Positions 56,706 through 64,000 of a stretch of 64,000 nt of DNA are shown in pieces. The notes beneath the pieces were generated by a model. That model had not been told where the DNA came from and did no database searches. It saw nothing but the letters and a program-made list of their open reading frames with translations. The position numbers and the translations under genes are program-made. Source of the DNA: Lunularia cruciata (taxonomy: Eukaryota; Streptophyta; Marchantiopsida; Lunulariales; Lunulariaceae); assembly GCA_948567375.1 (NCBI GenBank), contig OX419760.1:23436001-23500000 (forward strand), in the 5' to 3' direction. Each line of letters starts with the position of its first letter. Positions within the stretch are counted from its first letter, which is position 1.

Positions 56706-59700
56706 GGGAAAAAGGCAACCGCGTAGGAAAAATGAAGGATGGGAAGACCCCATCAAGCCGTACAAGGGAGAGACAAAAAAGGTAACATGGGGCTAAGCCC
56801 CAATAGAGTCTGTATGAGAAATCTGCCCTACCGCACCTAAGATATCCGAGCTATGCAAGTCGTACGGTCTACACACAATTGGAGCATCTGAAGAAACATC
56901 ACCTAATGTGATTGCTCTCCTATGGATTGCACCAGCCATGGCCCTCTGTAGAGCAATGGACACACACTGTCTAAAGTAAGCTACAAAGTATGAGAGTGAG
57001 AGTAGTACTCCCTGACGCCTAACATGATAAGCTCTCTCGCACTCCCTGACAAATGTGTCAAATGCCGTGTCCATCGCTCCATATAACTCCAAGGCTAGAG
57101 GAACAAAGAGGTGACCTCGCTGCATGCCCCTATACTTGGAGACCTTGCGACCTGCTGCTGCACTCGCCGCCCATCCAAGGGGATGGGTAATCACTCCCTC
57201 CGAAACTGTATCCCACGTAGGGTCCGTGACCACGACATCCGCTATTGTCACCTGATCATCTCGGACCAAGTATAAGTCTGCCCTGACATGTGTCGTCTGC
57301 AACACATATGAACGCTCCTTCCAAGCTAAGTATCCACTCTCTTGTGCCATAGCAAACATTATGTCTCTAATGGCATCATGTGTAGCTATCCTCTGTCCTC
57401 CAAAAGGACACTGTGTCATGTGGACCGCCGCTGCATCTAGTGTAGAACCACACTCACAAGTGAGTAGTAAAGATGCAGATGGGTGGACCAAACCTAGGCA
57501 AAACCTCATTGCTGTAGAGAAAGTAGCCGGTGCAAGTCGGAAAGCCCTAATGCATGGTCGAGCTAGGATCCACGAGCCATCACCCTTGCCGGAGCAAGAG
57601 CGTAGACGTGCTCTAGTAGCATGAGGAATGGACGAGTCAACTAAGAGAGAATGTAGCGTATGCTCACACTGTCTCTCCATCAAGGAAGACTGTAGACCTC
57701 TAGTCCAATCTGATGATAGTGAAGCAAATGATGGAAAACCCTCTCGTGCTTGTGGGGATAGACTATCTCTCGTCTGCCGCAATAACACCTGGAGAGAAAA
57801 GGATCCTCCTTCCACCTCTGTCACATAAGTCTCCAAAACCGGCCTATCAGCAACCACAAAACGAGAGGCAAGTAGGGGTGCCGAGAGAGCCCAACTACCT
57901 AAAAACGCTATAGGTGCCATCTCCTCCATAGAAAGCAAGCCAACCCCACCACATGAGATCGGTAGAGCCGTTTGTCTACGTGCCAAATCCCCTATCACAC
58001 ACTCAAAAGTCCTTGGTCCAATAATATCACCAAAGACTCCCATAATCCTCCTATCAAATGCTCTCAGACGTGATAGGAAGGCCGGTTAGAGGGGAACTAT
58101 ACGGATGCGGTAGGATGGTCGACGAGCAATACTGGAAGAGAGTATACCAAATGCCACCTGCGGATCTCCTAGTAATGGAAGGTCATCCACATGGAGAACA
58201 TCCTCTGCAAGGGCAGCATCCAAGAAGCGTGTGATAAAATCCTCCGATCCTATTGGCACTCCAAGAACACGAAGTCCATCTGTGGATGTGATACACCTCT
58301 ATGGAAGCTCAAGGTGGGGAGAGATACCTAAAGGGGACCATGCCCTACACTTTGACACCTTGACTCTCAAGCCTACTAGATGTAGCTCGGTAGTCAAGTA
58401 GTCAAAGGCCTGCCTAATCTGATCTACAGGGCCTATGATGTGTGTATCATCTGCCAAGGAGGGAAATACACAACTTGGCATGGCCAAAGTAGTAGATAGG
58501 AGAGCTTTAAAGTGAGCCATGGCAAATAAGAGCCCCCCCAAAGGATCTCCCTGTCATGTACCAACAACTGACTCTAAGACGGTGACTCCCTCATGTGAAC
58601 CACCATGCTGGTAGTAAAGGGAAGCAGGAGAGCCATAAAAAGACCGCACAAAAGGAATGAGACTCGCCAAGGATCCACCAGCCTCCCTAAGCTCTCTAAA
58701 GATGGATGCACGTGAGACGCTATTAAAAGCGTTCCAACATCCACATGTAGGACGACCCACTCCGAATGGATATCTAGGAGTGCTCTAATGCCTAGAGATA
58801 TAGCCTCACATCCTCCAAGTGTAGCTACTCCAAACTGATGTGGACTAAAGTGCTGTCAAAAGTGAGAACGATGCTGAAAGACAATGGTACAACTGACCAA
58901 ACGCAAAAAGATCTCTCCAATAGCAATCGGTCTAATGCCTCCCGTGTTTTCTCAATTGCAAGAAGTCGACTAGCACCTAAGACCCAACTAACAGACATAG
59001 GAATGTCTACTCTCGCTACTGCTGCAGCCACTTGAAACAACTCGGTAAAACCACTAGAAGGATCATCTGCCTATAAGCAATCTCTAAGGTGCTCATAAAC
59101 CATCCCTGACAAGCCTCCTGAGGAAAGGCGAGGGGTAGTGCACAATGCTTGTGCAAATAGCGACCTATCAAGACATAAAGGCTGCTCAGGCTGATAATCT
59201 AAGACCTCTAGTTGTAGTCCCTCTACTGCTATAAGATGCAATGAGCGTAGGGAAGAGATGGTCTCATCAGTAGGACTCGCTATAGACAAAGGGTGTAGCG
59301 CTTGTGCTGCTCTACTAAACTCTCCCGCCTGACCCAATGTCCTACATCGTTGTAATCGAGTGGAATTTGTGGTATCCTATGGCGATGCCTGTCTCCTAAA
59401 TTGTGTAGCCCTAACAGACTCCTCCTGAAGCGCTGCACAATCTCCCGCTCAGAATCGACAAAATCTAGCTGCCACCTCTCTATGCCCCGCGTGTCCCCTT
59501 CTAGCATAACGAAGACACCAACGAGGGAGTAAGAGGAATAGGAACCACGCTAACTTGTCTAAGGGATCACGTGCCAAACAATCCAATGGTAGGCGAAAAG
59601 CCTATCTAGCCTCATCATGGAGTGTGCGGGGTAGCCTATGGAATAGACGTGGACATGGAAAACTAGTCTCAAATAACCCCAAAATGCAACCCGCCTGAGA

Positions 59701-60440
59701 AGCTAACCACTCCCATGACTCGATCGGTATCCTTGGAACGATCAACGAAGGTATTGAAGAAGCGTGCGTAATCCCGAGTGTCACTACTGTCGATGCGGTC
59801 GCTTGTCTCACGTGGGCATCCCAAGTGGTCCAATCATAGTCCTTGTGCATCCTTCACACATGGGTCTTTACCCCTTGCGAGGTAAAGCGTCGGTGACACA
59901 CCGGGCATGGTGTATCCCGACCCGCTCTAGGCGACCCCACATGGGAAGGTGTAGCCATGGCTAGCACAAGAATAGTGATAGTAACACATGATACTCCTCT
60001 CCATATCTTCCCATATCTGCAAAACCACCACCCCTCACATCCCAACTCACATAAGAAAACAATCTCTCCAAACCCTAAAACCTATAAACTCTCGTAACTT
60101 TCAATTTTCATCTCCAAAATTTTCAAATTAAATTCCCATGGAACTTAATCATGAAAACCAAGAGATTAGAAATGAAAATTCCCAACCCATCACTCTCAAT
60201 GTATAATGATCACTCTCAACCCTAAAAAAAGCTAAAAATCTTCATAACTTTCTACTCCATTCTCCATAGTCTTCAATCTAGGTACCAATGGAACCGAAAT
60301 TGAAAAACAAAGAGAATCTACTATTCACTCAAATACTACATGCTAGAGAGCACTCAGAAATTATCAAAATTGTCTCACGTCTCTCCCTCTCCTCTCCCGT
60401 CTCCACACTCTCCCGCATCTCCCCCGCGCCGACTCGATAC
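56706..60440 (-). mobile_element. LINE copy 3 (RLE type), near full length
   Basis: Best-preserved copy, about 3.7 kb. N-terminal C2H2 finger CPVCHRRFTSQGVKTH (about 59870-59920), linker, RT with SRASIFRELREAGGSLAS and SLADDTHIIG (58299-58760), and a 416-codon C-terminal ORF (56793-58043). A stop near 58087 and several frameshifts break the single ORF. The flanks tctgtagtaaatg (56693-56705) and tctatagcaaatg (60441-60453) form a 13-bp TSD with two mismatches. Confidence 0.88.
56793..58043 (-). CDS. C-terminal part of LINE polyprotein: RT tail, CCHC finger and restriction-like endonuclease
   Basis: 416 open codons. After the RT thumb (GVFGDIIGPRTFE, LPISCGGVGLLSMEEM) comes a Cys/His motif CECGSTLDAAAVHMTQC (C-x-C-x9-H-x3-C). 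Then THDAIRDIMFAMAQE and RADLYLVRDDQVTIADVVVTDP follow, the R-x-D…D-V/T pattern of PD-(D/E)XK-like endonucleases in R2/CRE/NeSL-type non-LTR elements. The AP-endonuclease typical of plant L1/RTE LINEs was not seen. In such elements the enzyme nicks the target to prime reverse transcription. Confidence 0.8.
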   Translation of the reverse strand: MGVFGDIIGPRTFECVIGDLARRQTALPISCGGVGLLSMEEMAPIAFLGSWALSAPLLASRFVVADRPVLETYVTEVEGGSFSLQVLLRQTRDSLSPQAREGFPSFASLSSDWTRGLQSSLMERQCEHTLHSLLVDSSIPHATRARLRSCSGKGDGSWILARPCIRAFRLAPATFSTAMRFCLGLVHPSASLLLTCECGSTLDAAAVHMTQCPFGGQRIATHDAIRDIMFAMAQESGYLAWKERSYVLQTTHVRADLYLVRDDQVTIADVVVTDPTWDTVSEGVITHPLGWAASAAAGRKVSKYRGMQRGHLFVPLALELYGAMDTAFDTFVRECERAYHVRRQGVLLSLSYFVAYFRQCVSIALQRAMAGAIHRRAITLGDVSSDAPIVCRPYDLHSSDILGAVGQISHTDSIGA

Positions 60441-60453
60441 TCTATAGCAAATG

Positions 60454-62680
60454 ACATTTTGACTTTGATCTCCCATCTAAGCGATACTGTCACTGGAGAT
60501 TAATGATGTCAGTGGCATCTCAAAGTTCCAACTGAGGAAGTTGTCAAGAGTTGTCAATTGGTTCGCTACGTCGTTTGGTACATCGTCATGAAAAGGCTCG
60601 GCTTCTACCGGAGCAGCAGAAGAGGTCCTTTGCCCCTCTATTTATAAACTCAAATCTTATTCTGGTAGTTCAAGTCTACGGGGTGAATCTCTCTTTACGG
60701 GAGGCGAGAAGGGGGGACCCTCATCTCCATTCCTCACCATCCCCTCCCAGCCAGCTCTAATGTTTTGCATGAAATTCTGCTCTTTCCCCTATCTAGAGAA
60801 GGACCTTCATCCACACTCTATCACTTCTCACCCCATTTTTTCTTTTACATGCATGAACTCCTTTGATCAACTCTTGTATCGAAAATGCCTTTCTGGAGCA
60901 CATCTAGGAATCCCTCCGTGAGGTCCCTTTGCTACAAGGTGTTTCTATTAAGATGTTGGTCTCCACCTCTCATCTCTTGCATCTCAACTCGTTAGGATGG
61001 CAATGGGTGAGAGACAAGCCTCCATCGAATCCGAGCCAATGCGACTCGTTCACACTCAAGAGATATTGCATAGGGACGATGACACTCATTGATCAAAGTC
61101 TATTCTCTAGAATCCCCGGTGAAGTTATTTCTCACGATTTTCCAGCCTATGATTCATCATGTTACAACCAAATTGATGACTTAGCGCTAATCGGGAAGTA
61201 GATTGGATTTGATTGTCACATGAAGCGGAATTTCAGTCATGCAACTTTTGGGGGGAAATATACACTCGTTATCCTTTGTATTTAGTCATCGAAGAGACTC
61301 ACTATGTACTTCAATAATAGTACTCTGATATTTCGAAGTGAGATCCAACTTGTTATATTCTTAAACCTACAGTAAACTTGGAAGAAATAGAAATTTAAGC
61401 GATACCTTTATGTCTTTGTGACATATGCTGTATATTTTTGAATCCTAATCTAGTTACATGCATATCATTGAAACGTTAAAGTCCATGTACTATTCTTTTG
61501 GAAAGTGACAGGACTCATGCCATGTTAGGGAAATGGACGCGGATATTTTCTGCACTTTATTTTTCAGTACAAATATGTTATTTACATATTCAAGCTCCCT
61601 CAATTTGCTAATTTGCAATTTCCGACTTCAAGTATTGATTTGGCAGTCGGACTCTTTTTCAAGACAGGAATTTTATATCATTTGAGCAGTTCGTTCACAA
61701 ACAAACGTCCTCCATCCATTGAGTTGATCGGGTTTCCATCCAGTTTAAATAGAGCGAAAGGTAACTGTCGACTGTTGCATTCCAGTGTCAAGATATTTTA
61801 CTAAGTGACGATGTTTGTTGTGAAGTTCTTGTGAGAAATGCAATGGTGAGGTATACTAAGGACGAACTTGGTATTCAACTCAGGGGTATCCCATGGGGTC
61901 TTCCTATCCTTCGTTTTTCCTACCCGGTCGCCTTTTTACGGTTTTACTCGGGGTACCTTATCTTGCCTTTACATGAAAGAATCAATGCTCCAATCATGAA
62001 ACAGGTCACGGGTATCGAGACATCGGGGGTTTCAAAAGTAGCATTTATGGGTACCTTTAGGAATCCGCAAATTAGTTTATGGGTACTAAAAATTGTACGT
62101 GTAGCGTGGAGGCGTACTGAGAGGTATTGAGGGTAAATGCCAGTAAGCTATAAATCTCACCATGAGATTGAAAACAGTTTTTTAGCTTTTTATGGGTAAC
62201 GGGTGATCCTATATAGTCTAATATTTAAAATTAAAATCAATTCACCTTGATTTATAATAATATAAAATTTTCAACCAAACCTTGATTTCGGGTAAGATCC
62301 ACAAAATAGTTTACGGATTTCATATCACTTCCTGAATATCTGGAATTTGAAACACCCTATCATATCATATCGATCACTGCTCCTCCTTTAAGGCTCTCCA
62401 AACACGGAAATGAAATATATGATATAATACCCGAAGGAAAAAGAAGATAAGTATAATGTACAATTAAGTGCAAAAGGAGAAAGAGATCGCGAGGCCCAAA
62501 GGTCCCGAACAAGCAGCAAAAAACAAAACAAAAAACAGAAAACAGAAGAGAAGAGAAGCTAGAGATATATAAACCATCCCTCTTGTGTTCATTTGCGCTC
62601 CATTTGCTTGTTATAGAACAACTCACTGAACACATGTTATCGTAACGTAAGAAAAGTGCTATCGTAGAATAAGAAGAAGA
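60454..62680. other. Intergenic DNA, no gene recognised
   Basis: Mixed composition to about 61250, AT-rich after. ORFs of 60-99 codons (60288-60503, 60929-61201, 61831-62130) show no domain signature and no convincing splice pattern. Confidence 0.35.
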
Positions 62681-62740
62681 AAGGCGACCGCGTAGGAATA
62701 ACAAGAAGATGGGAAGACATAATCAAGTCTCACAAGAATA
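62681..62740 (-). mobile_element. Short LINE 3' tail
   Basis: 'aaggcgaccgcgtaggaa…agaagatgggaagac' matches the LINE 3' terminus; no coding part is attached. It is followed directly by a 33-bp tandem duplication (62731-62797). Confidence 0.6.
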
Positions 62741-62910
62741 AACACGAAAGTATTAGGGAGTTTCACAAGAATAAAACACGAAAGTATTAGGGAGTTTCAG
62801 AAATAGTTTGATGGATGTCTACGAGATAAATAATAAACTTCATAATTATTTTTAGTGATCTTCGTAAAGAGATGAGGTGCTATTAATGAAAGATGTATAA
62901 AGTGATATAC

Positions 62911-63104
62911 GCTTATATCATGGACAATTTGCATTCATTTATAAAAATCAAGCACTATAGGAATTCCGTAACGAAATGATGTTTAGGAATTCTGTAATGA
63001 AATAAATGCTTATATCATGGACAATTTGCATTCATTTATAAAAATCAAGCACTATAGGAATTCCGTAACGAAATGATGTTTAGGAATTCTGTAATGAAAT
63101 AAAT
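62911..63104. repeat. Perfect 97-bp tandem duplication
   Basis: 62911-63007 and 63008-63104 are identical by eye (gcttatatcatggacaattt…aaataaat). A recent local duplication. Confidence 0.93.
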
Positions 63105-63469
63105 GATTGCCAAAAGAACTGGTATGGTTTCTTGAGAGTTGCCACATTTTTTGGTGGGTGATTTTTAAAGTGAGATTTATGAAAAAAATTTGGTGGATCC
63201 AAAATGCAGCTTTCAACTATTCAAATTCAAATTCATCATTTGCAAATGCAAATGTTGTGTGCAAATGCTCCTATCAATAAACTAAACCGGTGGGTTTTGT
63301 AGTTTTGCATTGGTGTGTTGGTTCATTTTCATAGATTAGTGCGGCGAGGGAGATAACACGAGTTATGGAAAATAATTTGCATCGTCTTGCGATAATCAAG
63401 AAATTAATTGGAGTGCAAGGAAGTTTACTCCAAAGGGATAACAAAAATTTAGCAAAAACCTAGTTGCAT

Positions 63470-63810
63470 TGCATGCTCACATTTGGATGGCAACGGGCAC
63501 TATCAAGCGACTACCAGTGGCAACAAGTAGCTTCGGGCGCCAATGAGATTCGAGCACCATTGAATGGCTACGGGCAGCAACAAGCAGAGATGAACAACGA
63601 GCAATGACGAGCAACATCCCATTTAATCCTAAATTAACACATTACCAACACATTATTGGGTGGTTACCAATAGCAACAAACAATGACCAACGGCAACAAG
63701 CCACTACATGCAACAAGCGGAGTAACAACTTACTACAAGTAACAACAAGCAACAATAAGCAATTACGAGCAAAATTTCATTTAATCCTAAATTAACACAT
63801 TATATAGGAT
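63470..63810. repeat. CAA/GCAAC-rich degenerate repeat block
   Basis: Irregular repeats of 'gcaacaagc/gcaatgacgagc', with two identical 25-bp copies beginning catttaatcctaaatt at 63620-63644 and 63778-63802. Minisatellite-like, about 158-bp period. The 63-codon ORF over it is low-complexity. Confidence 0.6.
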
Positions 63811-64000
63811 GACAACCGGTGGTGACCATATTCGCACTAAATCGAACATTTTATTAACCTTGATATGTAATTAATACATTCCGGTATGACAATATAAAAT
63901 TTAGTATCTTTTATTTTCTACTAACCACCTTATGTGGAGTTTGCTAATAATAAGGACCTTGGCACAAATTACGTAGTGGGACTCTTTCTTACTCCTGCCT

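Noticed and set aside
61831-62130. 99-codon ORF as a host gene
   Set aside because: No domain, no splice support, irregular composition; may be chance.
1-64000. tRNA, rRNA or snRNA genes
   Set aside because: None recognised by eye; only tRNA-complementary primer sites next to LTRs. A tRNA scan was not possible.

Overview
This is nuclear DNA of a land plant. Evidence: genes with GT-AG introns, a plant-type mitochondrial SSB, a plant-type short-chain dehydrogenase, and a dense layer of Ty3/gypsy (chromovirus and Tat/Athila-like), Ty1/copia and LINE retroelements. I cannot name the species. The restriction-like-endonuclease LINEs would fit a bryophyte, lycophyte, fern or gymnosperm better than a typical angiosperm, but that is only a guess.

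Layout. (1) 1-5.4 kb is host DNA: the last two exons of a mitochondrial SSB gene (51-151, 764-882), about 2.5 kb of unexplained DNA, then a three-exon SDR gene (about 3352-5334) whose product ends in a long Lys/Glu-rich helix. (2) 5.7-9.9 kb holds a decayed plus-strand gypsy pol and unidentified decayed ORFs. (3) 9905-16188 is an old minus-strand chromovirus (element F) with both LTRs. (4) 16.2-19.4 kb is AT-rich DNA without genes, ending in a LINE fragment. (5) 19.4-45.7 kb is a nest of retrotransposons that can be resolved from target-site duplications (TSDs). A copia fragment (H) was hit by a Tat/Athila-like element D. D took a solo LTR (E) in its coding region and a chromovirus B in its 5' LTR (TSD CTCAA, 19 kb apart). 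B took a second, inverted copy of its own family (C) in its 3' LTR (TSD GTATT), and a young Tat/Athila-like element A in its pol (TSD GTCC). (6) 46.6-60.4 kb holds three copies of a LINE with an N-terminal C2H2 finger, an RT, and a C-terminal CCHC plus restriction-like endonuclease, separated by host-like DNA with possible exons. (7) 60.45-64 kb is non-coding DNA with tandem duplications and a LINE tail.

Most notable points: the LTRs of the B/C family carry perfect heat-shock elements upstream of a TATA box, the arrangement that makes some plant retrotransposons heat-inducible. Element A is almost certainly recent: its 671-bp LTRs differ at only two positions that I can see, and it has an uninterrupted 1608-codon gag-pol. 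The A/D family has extra ORFs between the primer binding site and gag. The LINE family carries an R2-like domain set and leaves inserts as short as 47 bp with clean TSDs.

All calls come from reading the sequence and ORF translations by eye. No database search or alignment program was run.
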